Numbered from the stretch's first letter, positions 8,839 through 20,319 are shown. The stretch: DNA of 64,000 nucleotides from Mesorhizobium sp. WSM3859 (GCF_002295065.1 NZ_NSGG01000007.1:248001-312000); one strand, 5' to 3'. Notes: generated by a model not told the origin, from the letters alone. Program-made: numbers and translations.

Positions 8839-9773
8839 TCGAGATCGAAGGCATCACCAAGCGCTACGCCGAAACGACGGTGGTCGATGATGTTTCGATG
8901 GTCGTCGAACCGCGCACCATCGCTGTCATCGTCGGCACGTCGGGATCCGGCAAGACGACGCTGCTCAGGATGATCAACCGGCTGGTCGAGCCGACCTCAG
9001 GCGTTATCAAGCTCGACGGCGCCGACAACCGCTCGGTGCCCGCTTATCAGCTGCGCCGCAGCATCGGCTACGCCATTCAGGGGCACGGCCTGTTTCCACA
9101 CCGCACGGTGGCGCAGAACATCGCCACCGTGCCGCTCCTGCTCGGTTGGGACCGAGACCGCATCAAGGCGCGCGTCGATGAGTTGATGACGCTCTACCAG
9201 CTCGACCCACAGGCCTACGGCCCGCGCTACCCGCACGAGCTTTCCGGCGGCCAGCAGCAGCGCGTCGGCGTCGCCCGCGCTCTGGCCGCCGAGCCGAACG
9301 TGCTTTTGATGGACGAGCCCTTCGGCGCGCTGGACCCGATCATCCGCACCAAGGCGCAGGAGGATCTGCTGGCGATCCAGAAGCGCTTCGGCACCACCAT
9401 CATCCTCGTCACCCACGACATGGAAGAGGCTGTGCATCTGGGCGACAAGATCGCCGTCATGGATGCCGGCAAGCTGGTGCAATACGCCAAGCCCGCCGAA
9501 ATCCTGGCGAAGCCGGCAAGCGATTTCGTTGAGACATTGGTGGGCGCCAGCGAAAGGCCGTTCCGGCTTCTGTCGCTCGGGCCCGTGCGCGATGCCGTGG
9601 AGCCGGGCGGCGCCGAAGGCGACGCGATCCCCGATGACGCCACGCAGCGCGACGCGCTGGCCGAGCTCCTGTGGTCCGGCCGCCCCGCGCTGCCGGTGAA
9701 AGATGCTGACGGCAAGCTCAGTGGCCGCGTCACCATCGAAGGCCTGGTGAAACGCGCGGCGAGGCCGCAATGA
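8835..9773 (+). CDS. yehX: Osmoprotectant ABC transporter, ATP-binding protein
   Basis: Cytoplasmic ATPase of the ProV/OpuA class energising the uptake system. Visible motifs are Walker A GTSGSGKTT near residue 35, Q-loop AIQGHGLFPH near residue 78, ABC signature LSGGQQQRVGVARAL near residue 136, Walker B VLLMDEPFGALDP near residue 156 and the switch His in VTHDMEEA near residue 194. The last 40 residues look like a single CBS-type segment, as often seen in osmoregulated transporters. Start and stop both overlap the neighbouring genes. Confidence 0.93.
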   Translation: MIEIEGITKRYAETTVVDDVSMVVEPRTIAVIVGTSGSGKTTLLRMINRLVEPTSGVIKLDGADNRSVPAYQLRRSIGYAIQGHGLFPHRTVAQNIATVPLLLGWDRDRIKARVDELMTLYQLDPQAYGPRYPHELSGGQQQRVGVARALAAEPNVLLMDEPFGALDPIIRTKAQEDLLAIQKRFGTTIILVTHDMEEAVHLGDKIAVMDAGKLVQYAKPAEILAKPASDFVETLVGASERPFRLLSLGPVRDAVEPGGAEGDAIPDDATQRDALAELLWSGRPALPVKDADGKLSGRVTIEGLVKRAARPQ

Positions 9774-10519
9774 AAGCCTGGCTGCCCGCGCTGTTGAGGC
9801 TGGCCGTTCTGGCGCTGCTGGTAGTTTTCATCACCAGCCCCGGCTGGTTTGAGCCGCTGTTGAAACCCCTGACCGAGAATGGCGCGCCGGCGATCTACAA
9901 CCAGGGCAGCCTGCTGACGCTGACCCTGCAGCATCTGCGGACCGTCTTGGTCGCGACGGTCGCGGCAACCATTGTCGCGGTGGCTTTAGCCATCCTGGTC
10001 ACCAGGCCGGCGGGCGCCGAGTTCCTGCCCTTGTCGCGCAGCCTGGTCAATATCGGCCAGACCTTCCCGCCGGTTGCCGTGCTGGCGCTTGCCGTGCCGG
10101 CCGTCGGTTTCGGCGAGAAGCCGACGCTGATCGCGCTCTTTCTCTACGGCCTGCTGCCGATCTTCGAGAATGCGCTGACCGCGCTGACCACGCTGCCGGG
10201 CAACGTGATGGAAGCGGCGCGCGGCGCCGGCATGACCGGCTGGCAAAGGCTTATGAAGGTCGAGTTGCCGCTCAGCGCTCCGGTGATCCTGGGCGGCATC
10301 CGGCTCTCGGTCGTCATCAGCCTCGCCACCGCGACGATCGGCTCGACGGTTGCAGCCAAGACGCTCGGCGAGGTGATCATCGCCGGCCTGATCTCGAACA
10401 ACCTTGCCTTCGTGCTGCAGGGCGGCCTGATCGTCGCCGCGCTTGCGGTGCTGATCTATGATGGCCTGTCGGCCATCGAGCGCTACGCCGCGCGGCGCAT
10501 GGGGCAGGGGGCGGAATAG
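9770..10519 (+). CDS. yehW: Osmoprotectant ABC transporter, small permease
   Basis: Second inner-membrane permease of the YehW type, 249 residues with about six membrane segments. The EAA-type loop is seen at NVMEAARGAGMTGWQRLMKVELP near residues 144-166. It overlaps the ATPase stop by four bases and ends the operon. Together with the three preceding genes it completes a heteromeric ABC importer with two different permeases. Confidence 0.9.
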   Translation: MKAWLPALLRLAVLALLVVFITSPGWFEPLLKPLTENGAPAIYNQGSLLTLTLQHLRTVLVATVAATIVAVALAILVTRPAGAEFLPLSRSLVNIGQTFPPVAVLALAVPAVGFGEKPTLIALFLYGLLPIFENALTALTTLPGNVMEAARGAGMTGWQRLMKVELPLSAPVILGGIRLSVVISLATATIGSTVAAKTLGEVIIAGLISNNLAFVLQGGLIVAALAVLIYDGLSAIERYAARRMGQGAE

Positions 10520-10525
10520 GGATGT

Positions 10526-10731
10526 TCAGACATCTGTTTCGCTGATTTCCGCCATCTTCAGAAGATGGCGCAAGAGACCTGTCTTGAGAGGCTTGTTGCC
10601 ATGTATTGGGATAGAGAGACGAACAATGCTTCCCTCTTTCCATAAATATGATGGCTGCCCGCTATTCGCAGAAGTTGCCAGCCCCGCCGCTCAATGGCCT
10701 TGGCCAGATCCTTACCTGAAATGGATTTCAA
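10526..10731 (-). pseudogene. hicA: hicA toxin gene with a one-base frameshift
   Basis: Reading the minus strand from TTG at 10731 gives a HicA start (KSISGKDLAKAIERRGW, then GSHHIYG with the catalytic His). The frame then leaves the family and stops at 10558-10560 after 57 codons. From about 10640 the next frame continues perfectly as HicA (KEGSIVRLSIPIHGNKPLK and LLRHLLKMAEISETDV) to a TGA at 10526. One base missing in the Gly codon near 10640-10642 explains this. The mRNA interferase should therefore be inactive. The start overlaps the hicB stop. A sequencing error at this site is the main alternative. Confidence 0.85.
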
Positions 10732-10931
10732 ACGGCGATTTCCACCACCTTGCCGGGAACTGAAGTGACCGAAGACGGCAAATCCACCGAAAGGCAGCCT
10801 TCAATTGCCTCACGCAGATTTGCCATGAGTTCGTCCAGGGTTTCTCCTTCGGTCGCGCATCCCGGAATGGCGGGAACCTCGGCCCAGAATCCACCTTCTT
10901 CCGCTTCGTGCACGATAGCTTTGAACTTCAT
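10728..10931 (-). CDS. hicB: HicB family antitoxin
   Basis: A 67-residue antitoxin with the HicB fold signature EGGFWAEVPAIPGCATEGET near residue 12 and NLREAIEGCL near residue 37. It is the short form without a C-terminal DNA-binding domain. The ATG at 10931 has AGGAG about ten bases upstream (minus strand). The gene lies upstream of and overlaps hicA, the less common antitoxin-first order. It is intact while its toxin is frameshifted. The GC content here is somewhat lower than in the neighbouring transporter genes, consistent with acquisition. Confidence 0.92.
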   Translation of the reverse strand: MKFKAIVHEAEEGGFWAEVPAIPGCATEGETLDELMANLREAIEGCLSVDLPSSVTSVPGKVVEIAV

Positions 10932-11262
10932 TGATCAACTCCTGCTCCTTCGGAAGATATGCTTGGCATTGAGCATTTGCAAAGCGCCGATCCATCAGCG
11001 GCCAGCCTCGCCACGGATCGATCCTGAGCAGCCGGACGCAGCGTCATTTCAATCGATCTAATTCCAAGCTCGCGCTGGCACAACAATTCACCCCTTCTTC
11101 TTTTGGGCGAAAGCCGAGCAAAAACCGAACAATATCTTGACGTTCCAAGCCCTGTTTCGCATACACCCCAACTAAGGGGTGGAAATCCGTGCGCGGCATC
11201 CATCTCATTCCAACGGCCCAGGGAGGGGTTCTTTTGGGCCATCAATCGAGGAAAATCCGGCA
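10932..11262. other. Intergenic region between hicB and hppA
   Basis: A 331-base gap between the divergently transcribed hicB and hppA that should hold the promoters of both. I see no convincing ORF, repeat or RNA gene. The hppA ribosome site (CGAGGAAAA) lies near 11249, and the hicB ribosome site near 10940-10947. Confidence 0.6.
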
Positions 11263-13404
<2,142 letters not shown>

Positions 13405-13431
13405 GCCAAGCCGCTTATTTCAAGACAGGAA

Positions 13432-13462
13432 ACCCGCGGGATCGATCCCGCGGGTCTGTTTT
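13432..13462 (+). terminator. Rho-independent terminator of hppA
   Basis: Perfect inverted repeat ACCCGCGGG (13432-13440), loop ATCGAT, CCCGCGGGT (13447-13455), followed by CTGTTTT. It lies 28 bases after the hppA stop. Confidence 0.85.
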
Positions 13463-13486
13463 GAACCAGCCGGTTCGTCAAAACAA

Positions 13487-13520
13487 AAGGCCCGCCGGAG
13501 CGATTCGGCGGGCCTTGTTT
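13487..13520. terminator. Terminator hairpin between hppA and bamE
   Basis: Inverted repeat AAGGCCCGCCG (13487-13497) and CGGCGGGCCTT (13506-13516), flanked by AAACAAA on the left and GTTTGT on the right. It could stop transcription from both sides and most likely serves bamE on the minus strand. Confidence 0.75.
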
Positions 13521-13543
13521 GTCTGAATTCCCGGAAGCTTGGC

Positions 13544-14068
13544 TCAGGGCGTGCCGCTGCCGCCGCCGGGAATGCCGGGTGCCAGCTTGCTGGCGCCGTT
13601 GATGACCTGGCTGAGGAAGTTCTGGTCCTTGCCGCCGGTCGGTGTCGTCCTGGAGATGAAGTCGAAGATCTTGCCGTCCTTCAGACCGTAATTGGCGATC
13701 TGGGTCACGCGACCGTCCGCCCCGAAATAGACCGCCAGCACATGCTGGTCGATGATGTGCGGGTTGTCGAAGGCGACGTAGCGCTTGCGTGTCTGCGAGA
13801 TGTAGTAGAAGGCCTCATTGTCGAAGGTCGCCGTCGTCGACGGGGTGCCCAGCGCCAGCAGCACCTGTTCGCGGCTCGATCCGACCGGCACCGAATCGAT
13901 TGCCTGCTGGTCGATCACGTAGCCTTTCGTCAGCGTCTCGCTTGGATGGAGATCGCCGAACATCTTGGACGAATTGCAGGCGGAAAGTGCTGATACCATC
14001 ATCAGCAGTGAAGCCACGCCCACCGGGGCGGGCGCAAGAAACGACTTGAATTTCAGCGCACCCAACAA
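13544..14068 (-). CDS. bamE: Outer membrane assembly factor BamE
   Basis: Lipoprotein of the BAM complex that inserts beta-barrel proteins into the outer membrane. The N-terminal signal ends in the lipobox LSAC near residue 27. The SmpA/OmlA domain follows, with TKGYVIDQQAIDSVPVG and VLLALGTPS near residues 45-75 and YYISQTRKR near residue 86. The product is 174 residues. No ATG fits; three consecutive TTG codons (14071, 14068, 14065) follow GGAG, and I chose 14068. A shorter start would remove the lipoprotein signal. The divergent partner is a cytochrome bc1 chaperone gene. Confidence 0.88.
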   Translation of the reverse strand: MLGALKFKSFLAPAPVGVASLLMMVSALSACNSSKMFGDLHPSETLTKGYVIDQQAIDSVPVGSSREQVLLALGTPSTTATFDNEAFYYISQTRKRYVAFDNPHIIDQHVLAVYFGADGRVTQIANYGLKDGKIFDFISRTTPTGGKDQNFLSQVINGASKLAPGIPGGGSGTP

Positions 14069-14182
14069 CAATTCTCCATCACATCCCCGCAACTTGCGCT
14101 GGGCCGCAAAACCGGTAAACCAGCTTCGATGCCGATGCAACAAGGCCAAATCAAACAACAGGTCCCCGGGAGACCGCCCTCA

Positions 14183-14725
14183 ATGTTCCAGCGCCTTTTT
14201 GGCCGCGAACGCAATGCCAACCGTGCTATCACCGACGCGCTCTACGCACAAATCGTGGCGGCGGCGCGGCAAACGGTGTTTTATTCGGACTGGAATGTGC
14301 CGGATACGCCGCTCGGCCGCTTCGAGATGCTGTCGCTGCATATCTATCTCGTCCAGCACCGGCTGCATGGCGAGCAAGCGGTGGCGGCCGAGGTCGCGCA
14401 AGTGCTGATCGACGAGTTCTTCCTCGACGTCGATCATTCGCTGCGCGAACTTGGAATAAGCGATGTCGGCGTGCCCAAGCGCATGAAGAAGCTGGCGAGG
14501 ATGTTTTACGGCCGCACGGCCGCCTATGATGATGCCCTCCGGGGAAACGACCGGCTGGCGCTTGCGGCGGCGCTTGCCCGCAATGTCAGGCCGGACGCTG
14601 GCCCCTGGCCGCAGGCGTCGCTGCTGGCGGACTATGTCTGCGATGCCAGCCAAAAGCTCGCCGCGCAGCCGACCGAATCGATCGCCGCCGGCACGGTCGC
14701 GTTCCCGGCCGCCGGGACGGCTTGA
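14183..14725 (+). CDS. Ubiquinol-cytochrome c chaperone family protein
   Basis: A 180-residue soluble protein of the CBP3/UQCC1 type, which in mitochondria assists cytochrome b synthesis and bc1 complex assembly. Family features include LYAQIVAAARQ near residue 20, FYSDWNVPDTPLGRFEMLSLH near residues 33-53 and a central VPKRMKKLARMFYGR near residue 96. In alphaproteobacteria it is typically followed by a DUF177 (YceD) gene, as here. ATG at 14183 was chosen because the family motif starts directly after it. A role in respiratory complex assembly is inferred from the family. Confidence 0.88.
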   Translation: MFQRLFGRERNANRAITDALYAQIVAAARQTVFYSDWNVPDTPLGRFEMLSLHIYLVQHRLHGEQAVAAEVAQVLIDEFFLDVDHSLRELGISDVGVPKRMKKLARMFYGRTAAYDDALRGNDRLALAAALARNVRPDAGPWPQASLLADYVCDASQKLAAQPTESIAAGTVAFPAAGTA

Positions 14726-14736
14726 AGGAGGCCAGC

Positions 14737-15285
14737 ATGAAAGACGCTGAATTGCGCAGCCCGGTATCCTTTGTCGCCAATGTCGCGCGGCTGCCGCAAA
14801 AGGGCCTGCCGGTCCTGGTCGAGGCGGATCAGCGCCAGCGCGGCGCACTTGCCGCCGAACATGACCTGCTTTCGGTCGAAAGCTACCGCGCCGAACTGCT
14901 TGTTGCATCGTGGAAGCGCAACGGCGTCAAGGTCACGGGTCGTGTCGAGGCCGACATCACGCAAGCCTGCATCGTCACCCTGGAGCCGGTGAGTGCGCAT
15001 ATAGACGAGCCGGTCGAGGCGCTGTTCCTGCCCGAGCAGTCGAAGCTTGGACGCGAGGGCTTCGAGGGCGGCGGCGAGATCATTCTCGACGCCGATGGAC
15101 CGGACAGTCCGGAAACATTCTCCGGCGACACGATCGATGTCGGCGCGCTGGCCGAACAGTTCTTCGGCCTCGCGATCGATCCATATCCGCGCAAGCCGGG
15201 AGCCTCGCTTGACGTCGGCGACGAGGATCAGCCCGAGGAAAGCGAATTCCATAAAAAGCTGCGTTCGCTGCTTGGAAAGTCCTGA
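14737..15285 (+). CDS. DUF177 (YceD-like) protein
   Basis: A 182-residue protein of the YceD/DUF177 family, whose genes usually precede rpmF-plsX-fabH. A member has been linked to 23S rRNA accumulation in plants and bacteria. Seen here are the central VTGRVEADITQACIVTLEPV near residues 70-89 and an acidic GALAEQFFGLAIDPYPRKPG-like segment near residues 140-160. ATG at 14737 follows AAGGAGG five bases away; TTG at 14722 is less likely. There is no rpmF gene between it and plsX in this genome. Confidence 0.87.
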   Translation: MKDAELRSPVSFVANVARLPQKGLPVLVEADQRQRGALAAEHDLLSVESYRAELLVASWKRNGVKVTGRVEADITQACIVTLEPVSAHIDEPVEALFLPEQSKLGREGFEGGGEIILDADGPDSPETFSGDTIDVGALAEQFFGLAIDPYPRKPGASLDVGDEDQPEESEFHKKLRSLLGKS

Positions 15286-15415
15286 GAGTGGTCCGGATTT
15301 TGGAAAAGTTGGTTGTGCGCAGGCGCAAAACCGCTATTTTCGCCGAACCTTCGCGAGCCCCCTTACCTTGGCAGGCGTCCGCCGCTAGCCAGGCAAACCG
15401 TGAGAAAAACACCGA

Positions 15416-16486
15416 GTGATCAGGATTTCCATCGATGCCATGGGCGGCGATCACGGACCGAGCGTGGTCATCCCGGCGCTGATGACGGTTGTTATCCGCC
15501 GCCCTGACATCCGTTTCGTCATCTATGGTCGCGAGGACGTGGTGCGTCCCGAGCTCGCCAAGTTCCCGAAGCTCGCCGAAGTGAGCGAGTTCGTCCATTG
15601 CGAGATCGCGGTGCGCATGGACGACAAGCCGAGCCAGGCGCTCCGCCACGGCCGCTGGAAGTCGTCGATGTGGAAGGCCGTCGAGGCGGTGAAGAGCGGC
15701 GCCGCGCAGGCCTGCATCTCAGCCGGCAACACCGGCGCGCTGATGGCGATGTCGAAATTCTGCCTGCGCACCATGGCCACCATAGACCGCCCGGCGATCG
15801 CGGCGCTCTGGCCGACGACGCGCGGCGAAAGCGTTGTGCTCGATGTCGGCGCCACCATCGGCGCGGACGCGCATCAGCTGATCGATTTCGCCATTCTGGG
15901 CACCGGCATGGCGCGCTCGGTGTTCGGCGTCGAGCGGCCGAGCGTCGGCCTGCTCAATGTCGGCGTCGAGGAGATCAAGGGCCAGGAAGAGGTCAAGGAG
16001 GCCGGCCGCATGCTGCGCGAGGCCAACATGGCCTCGATGAATTACCGCGGCTTCGTCGAAGGCGACGACATCGGCAAGGGTACGGTCGACGTGGTGGTCA
16101 CCGAGGGCTTTGCCGGCAATATAGCGCTCAAGACCGCCGAGGGCACGGCAAGGCAGATCGCCGGCTATCTCCGCGCCGCCATGAGCCGCACGCTCATGGC
16201 CAAGATCGGCTACGTCTTCGCCAAGGGTGCCTTCGACCGGCTGCGTGAGAAGATGGATGTCGGCCGCTCCAATGGCGGCGTCTTTCTGGGCTTGAACGGT
16301 ATCGTGGTGAAGAGCCACGGCGGCGCCGATTCGGATGGCTTCGCTGCGGCGATCGAGCTCGGCTACGACATGGTGCGCAACAATCTGCTTGACCGGATCG
16401 AGGCCGACCTCGATCTGTTTCACGCGCGCAACCCGAACGCCCAGGCAAACAGGAAATCCGGCGTCGCCGCCGACGCCGAGGAATAG
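15416..16486 (+). CDS. plsX: Phosphate acyltransferase PlsX
   Basis: Peripheral membrane enzyme that converts acyl-ACP into acyl-phosphate, feeding PlsY for phosphatidate synthesis. The 356-residue protein begins with [12 protein letters not shown] near residue 3 and has [10 protein letters not shown] near residue 102, plus [13 protein letters not shown] near residue 231, all typical. The GTG start at 15416 begins directly with the conserved ISIDAMGGD. fabH follows after nine bases, the usual lipid-synthesis arrangement. Confidence 0.97.
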   Translation: MIRISIDAMGGDHGPSVVIPALMTVVIRRPDIRFVIYGREDVVRPELAKFPKLAEVSEFVHCEIAVRMDDKPSQALRHGRWKSSMWKAVEAVKSGAAQACISAGNTGALMAMSKFCLRTMATIDRPAIAALWPTTRGESVVLDVGATIGADAHQLIDFAILGTGMARSVFGVERPSVGLLNVGVEEIKGQEEVKEAGRMLREANMASMNYRGFVEGDDIGKGTVDVVVTEGFAGNIALKTAEGTARQIAGYLRAAMSRTLMAKIGYVFAKGAFDRLREKMDVGRSNGGVFLGLNGIVVKSHGGADSDGFAAAIELGYDMVRNNLLDRIEADLDLFHARNPNAQANRKSGVAADAEE

Positions 16487-16495
16487 GAACGGACC

Positions 16496-17467
16496 TTGAT
16501 CAGATCAGTCGTGCGCGGCAACGGTGCCGCGCTGCCCCGCCGCATTATGAAGAATGCCGACTTCGAAGGCATGGTCGAGACCTCCGACGAGTGGATCGTC
16601 CAGCGCACCGGCATCCGCCAGCGCCATGTCGCGGCCGACGACGAGACGACCGCCTCGCTGGGCGAGGCGGCGGCGCGCGCAGCGCTCGACAGCGCGGGCA
16701 TCACGCCCGCCGATATCGACCTCATCATCCTGGCGACTTCGACGCCCAACAACACGTTCCCTGCGACCGCCGTCGAGATCCAGAACAGGCTGGGCATGCA
16801 TCACGGCTTTGCCTTCGACATGCAGGCCGTCTGCTCGGGCTTCGTCTATGCCGTCGCCACCGCCGACCTTTATATCCGTGGCGGCTTGGCCAGGCGCGTC
16901 CTGGTGATCGGCTCGGAGACATTCTCGCGCATTCTCGACTGGAACGACCGCTCGACCTGCGTGCTGTTTGGCGACGGCGCCGGGGCGCTCGTTCTCGAAG
17001 CCCAGGAGGGCGCCGGTGCGATCACCGACCGCGGCGTGCTGGCGGCGAGCCTGCGCTCCGATGGCGCGCATAAGGACAAGCTCTTCGTCGATGGCGGGCC
17101 TTCGACGACGGGAACCGTCGGCCATCTCAGGATGGAAGGCCGAGAGGTGTTCAAGCATGCCGTCGGCATGATCACCGATGTCATCGAGGCGACTTTCGGC
17201 GAGGCCGGCATAACGGCGCAGGAGCTCGACTGGTTCGTGCCGCATCAGGCCAATAAACGGATTATTGACGCTTCCGCCAGGAAGCTCGGGATAGCCGAAG
17301 AGAAAGTTGTGGTCACCGTCGATTTACACGGTAACACCTCGGCTGCCTCGGTGCCGCTGGCTCTCTCGGTGGCCGTCGCCGACGGCCGCATCAAGAAGGG
17401 CGATCTGGTGCTTCTCGAGGCGATGGGCGGAGGCTTCACCTGGGGCGCGGTATTGCTCCGCTGGTAA
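16496..17467 (+). CDS. fabH: 3-oxoacyl-ACP synthase III
   Basis: Initiates type II fatty acid synthesis by condensing acetyl-CoA with malonyl-ACP. The 323-residue protein has the active-site Cys in [12 protein letters not shown] near residue 112, the His in [12 protein letters not shown] near residue 250 and the Asn in [12 protein letters not shown] near residue 280. The start is TTG at 16496; the protein then begins IRSVVRGNG, as expected for FabH. It is part of plsX-fabH-ihfA. Confidence 0.97.
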   Translation: MIRSVVRGNGAALPRRIMKNADFEGMVETSDEWIVQRTGIRQRHVAADDETTASLGEAAARAALDSAGITPADIDLIILATSTPNNTFPATAVEIQNRLGMHHGFAFDMQAVCSGFVYAVATADLYIRGGLARRVLVIGSETFSRILDWNDRSTCVLFGDGAGALVLEAQEGAGAITDRGVLAASLRSDGAHKDKLFVDGGPSTTGTVGHLRMEGREVFKHAVGMITDVIEATFGEAGITAQELDWFVPHQANKRIIDASARKLGIAEEKVVVTVDLHGNTSAASVPLALSVAVADGRIKKGDLVLLEAMGGGFTWGAVLLRW

Positions 17468-17572
17468 GTGCCGAACGCGCCGGTTCGGTCCTTGACCTTG
17501 CCGGATCAATTACTTAGGCTCTGCCTTTGGCTGTATCGATTTACATTTTCTGCGAGCAGATGGGACGGTCGC

Positions 17573-17896
17573 ATGGGGGGAAAGACACTGACGCGTGCCG
17601 ACCTTGCTGAAGCCGTTTATCGGAAGGTTGGCCTGTCGCGGACTGAATCGGCGGAACTCGTCGAAGCCGTGCTGGACGAAATCTGCGAAGCCATCGTTCG
17701 GGGCGAGACGGTCAAGCTTTCGTCCTTTGCCACCTTCCACGTCCGCTCCAAGAACGAGCGCATCGGCCGCAACCCCAAGACCGGCGAGGAAGTGCCGATC
17801 CTGCCGCGCCGGGTCATGACGTTCAAATCGTCGAACGTGCTCAAGAACCGGATCCTGCGCTCGCACCAGAACAGCAAGGGCAAGGGCGGCAAGTAG
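17573..17896 (+). CDS. ihfA: Integration host factor, alpha subunit
   Basis: DNA-bending nucleoid protein that works as a heterodimer with IHF-beta. The 107-residue protein has the HU/IHF fold: [20 protein letters not shown] at the start and [33 protein letters not shown] arm sequence near residues 43-70, including the conserved GRNPKTG and the intercalating Pro region. ATG at 17573 gives the standard start; the reading frame extends upstream to 17468 without family sequence. It sits between fabH and a MerR regulator, the usual alphaproteobacterial order. Confidence 0.95.
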   Translation: MGGKTLTRADLAEAVYRKVGLSRTESAELVEAVLDEICEAIVRGETVKLSSFATFHVRSKNERIGRNPKTGEEVPILPRRVMTFKSSNVLKNRILRSHQNSKGKGGK

Positions 17897-18028
17897 TTTG
17901 CTGGCGAATGCGGTTGAAAACCGCCGGCCGTTTTGACGCTGGGCTTGAATATCGCTTCATAAATCGCTGAAATAAGGAGCGATTCGGCATCGTGAGCCGG
18001 ATCTTGGTCCAGTGTGGAGGATTGGCCC

Positions 18029-18568
18029 ATGGACAAGAGTCCCGACGCTTTCCGCACCATCAGCGAAGTCGCGGAAGATCTCGACCTGCCGCAGCATGTG
18101 CTGCGTTTCTGGGAGACGCGCTTCACCCAGATCAAGCCGATGAAGCGTGGCGGCGGCCGCCGCTACTACCGGCCGCAGGATGTCGAGCTGATCAAGGGCA
18201 TCAGGCACATGCTCTACGATCAGGGCTATACGATCAAAGGCGTGCAGAAGCTGCTGCGCGAGAACGGCAACCACTTTCTGGTCGCCATCGGCAATGGCGA
18301 CATGGCGGCCGTGGAGGCGATCGCCCAGCGCCGTCAGGCCGAGCAGGTGCCGCTGACGGCGGCCGCGCAGCCACGCGGCGACGAGGATGCGCTCGTCGGC
18401 CAGCCGAAGGTGAAGCCCAGTCGCCGTTTCTTTGGCCTCGGCAAAAGCGACGACGAAGGTCCGGTGCAACCAGACGCTTCAAAGTTGTCGCGTGACAATC
18501 GCGCCTTGCTGCAGGAGGCGCTGTTCGACTTGCTGGAATGCAAACGCCTGCTCGACCAGGTTCGTTGA
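18029..18568 (+). CDS. MerR family transcriptional regulator
   Basis: DNA-binding protein of 179 residues with an N-terminal winged helix: [22 protein letters not shown] near residues 7-28 and [20 protein letters not shown] near residues 39-58. A longer, low-complexity charged region and a C-terminal helix follow. No metal-binding Cys pair is evident, so it is not a classic metal sensor. The gene routinely follows ihfA in rhizobia, but its targets are unknown to me. ATG at 18029 follows TGGAGG at eight bases; GTG at 18014 is possible. Confidence 0.88.
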   Translation: MDKSPDAFRTISEVAEDLDLPQHVLRFWETRFTQIKPMKRGGGRRYYRPQDVELIKGIRHMLYDQGYTIKGVQKLLRENGNHFLVAIGNGDMAAVEAIAQRRQAEQVPLTAAAQPRGDEDALVGQPKVKPSRRFFGLGKSDDEGPVQPDASKLSRDNRALLQEALFDLLECKRLLDQVR

Positions 18569-18654
18569 ACGGTCATCATTTGCCGCGCGGTCGGGCCGCC
18601 GGAACTGGCCCGTCGTCCGTGCGTTAGGCCTTCTCGAAGAGAAGGACAATTGGC

Positions 18655-18957
18655 ATGGCATCGTTTTCGACCCTCTCCGACCTCGACATCGACAAACAGG
18701 TCGCGGCGCTTTCGCGGCAATTGAACGACCTCAAGAAGGTCTTGGCCAGGCGTGGTGACGCCTATTACGAGGATGGCCGCGAGGCGGCGTCCGACTATTA
18801 TTCTCAGCTATATGATCGCCTGCACGAGGCGTTGCCAGCAATAAGGCGCAGGGGCAGGGCAATCGAACGAACGGCGCGCGACCATCCGGCGACGGCCGCC
18901 GCCGTCGGCCTTGTCGTGGTCGGATTGCTTGCTGGCCTTCTCATCAGCCGGCGCTGA
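18655..18957 (+). CDS. Small membrane protein, ElaB/YqjD-DUF883-like
   Basis: A 100-residue protein with a helical, charged N-terminal part (DKQVAALSRQLNDLKKVL) and a single C-terminal membrane segment (AAVGLVVVGLLAGLLISRR). This organisation matches the ElaB/YqjD/DUF883 group of inner-membrane, ribosome-associated proteins. The start ATG at 18655 has AAGGACAA upstream. The gene stands alone, ahead of a strong hairpin. Confidence 0.75.
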   Translation: MASFSTLSDLDIDKQVAALSRQLNDLKKVLARRGDAYYEDGREAASDYYSQLYDRLHEALPAIRRRGRAIERTARDHPATAAAVGLVVVGLLAGLLISRR

Positions 18958-18978
18958 TCTTTTTTGGAACGGCCTTAG

Positions 18979-19009
18979 AAATGGCGGCCGCGTTTTGCGG
19001 CCGCCATTT
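18979..19009. terminator. GC-rich hairpin, probable bidirectional terminator
   Basis: Perfect 13-base arms AAATGGCGGCCGC (18979-18991) and GCGGCCGCCATTT (18997-19009) with loop GTTTT. It lies between convergent genes (18957 on plus, 19097 on minus). The run of T in this hairpin is short, so the strength is uncertain. Confidence 0.6.
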
Positions 19010-19096
19010 CCATGCCGTGGGTGGCCGTCAGCGAATGGGCTTGAAAGCCGAGATGATGAGGAGGAGTCGAACCGGCCGGCCGCAGTCCGCCCGGCT

Positions 19097-19705
19097 TCAC
19101 ATGGGCGGCGCGATGCCGTGATTCCCGACCACGACCCGATTCGCGGTGAGCTTGCCGTCGCCGCCTCGCTCGGCGTTGACGAACACCGCGGCGCCCGGCG
19201 TCAGATCTGCCGGCGTGGCCGTGGCGAATGTCACGATCGGTGTGGTCTGCGGGATGGCGATCTGTTTCTTCTGGCCATTGTCATAGGTGAGCGTGACCGT
19301 GCGGCCTTCGATCTGCGTGACGTCGGCGACGGTGCCGTTGGTCATGCGGCTATTGGGCTGCAGATCCCAGTCGCGGTCGCCTTCTCCCGTGCCCTTCAGC
19401 GCCGCGGGAAAGATCACGACCTCCAGGGCCCCGCTGCCGCCATCGGCCTTGGAAACCGAGGCGATGCCGAGGAAATCGCCCTGCTTGATATCGGCGGCCG
19501 ATGCCTTGGCGACGCCCGAAATCTTCCAGCCGTCGGCAAGCGTGATCGCATCGGTCTTGCCGTCGCGGTCCTTCACCGTCAGCGTGGATCCAGCAACGCC
19601 GACGACAGTGCCTCGAACACGTGCGGCATCCGCCGCCAACACCTGCGTCGCGCCAACGACGCTCAAGACTGCGCCAAGCACAATTGCGAATGATTTCAAA
19701 TTCAT
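19097..19705 (-). CDS. Secreted protein with repeated small barrel domain (DUF5666-like)
   Basis: A 202-residue exported protein with a signal peptide cleaved after VLA near residue 24. The mature part contains two similar beta-rich segments: RVRGTVVGVAGSTLTVKDRDG near residues 29-49 and NGTVADVTQIEGRTVTLTYDNG near residues 122-143. The repeated GTV-x-x-V ... TLTV pattern recalls DUF5666-type OB-like modules of unknown function. It is transcribed divergently from an XRE regulator gene 292 bases away, and no operon partners are visible. Confidence 0.65.
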   Translation of the reverse strand: MNLKSFAIVLGAVLSVVGATQVLAADAARVRGTVVGVAGSTLTVKDRDGKTDAITLADGWKISGVAKASAADIKQGDFLGIASVSKADGGSGALEVVIFPAALKGTGEGDRDWDLQPNSRMTNGTVADVTQIEGRTVTLTYDNGQKKQIAIPQTTPIVTFATATPADLTPGAAVFVNAERGGDGKLTANRVVVGNHGIAPPM

Positions 19706-19997
19706 GGCATTCGATCCTTCCGAGAAACGTCCGGCGCAGGGGGTTCCGCTGCCGGTGATGGTTAGGTAACGAATCGAAGCGTCGAAAATGCCGGCGAAAC
19801 CGGTGCCGGAGCTTCAAAAGAACTTGATTTGGCGCCACGCGATCTTACATGTTGGGGGCTTGCGATACCGGCCGGAATGCCGCTTCACGATGGCGTGACG
19901 GCCTAAGCTCTTGGCAAATCATTCGTTAACGAGCATTCTCCCGCCCGTCTCAGGCAACACCATTTCATCAGACCCTGTTTCATCCCAAGGAGTTGCC

Positions 19998-20264
19998 ATG
20001 CCCAACACCGCACGAAACGCTGTTTCCAACGACATCATTGCCGCGCCCGGCCTCAATCCTTTGAAGGCCGCTCGCGAAACGAGGGGATACACGATCGAGG
20101 AACTCTCTTTGACCTGCGGTTTGGCCGTGGGCGAGATCGTCGACATCGAGGACGGCAAGGACGCTGATCCCGCCAAGCTCCGGCGCATCGCTACCGCGCT
20201 GCAGATGCCGGAAGAGGAATTGATTACAGTGACGGCTGCCGAGAATCGGCCCACGCATCAGTAG
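19998..20264 (+). CDS. XRE-type helix-turn-helix protein
   Basis: An 88-residue protein with a single Cro/C1-type helix-turn-helix: NPLKAARETRGYTIEELSLT near residues 20-39, then VDIEDGKDADPAKLRRIATAL near residues 47-67. It consists of the DNA-binding domain with short tails. ATG at 19998 follows AAGGAG at six bases; the longer frame from 19911 lacks support. A terminator follows directly. The target is unknown; the nearest divergent gene is the secreted protein at 19097-19705. Confidence 0.82.
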   Translation: MPNTARNAVSNDIIAAPGLNPLKAARETRGYTIEELSLTCGLAVGEIVDIEDGKDADPAKLRRIATALQMPEEELITVTAAENRPTHQ

Positions 20265-20286
20265 AGGCGCGAAAAGCGTCCATTCG

Positions 20287-20319
20287 AGCCCGCGGAGGTT
20301 TCGCCCGGCGGGCTTTTTA
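20287..20319 (+). terminator. Rho-independent terminator
   Basis: AGCCCGC (20287-20293) pairs with GCGGGCT (20308-20314), followed by TTTTAT. It lies 22 bases after the XRE gene. Confidence 0.8.
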
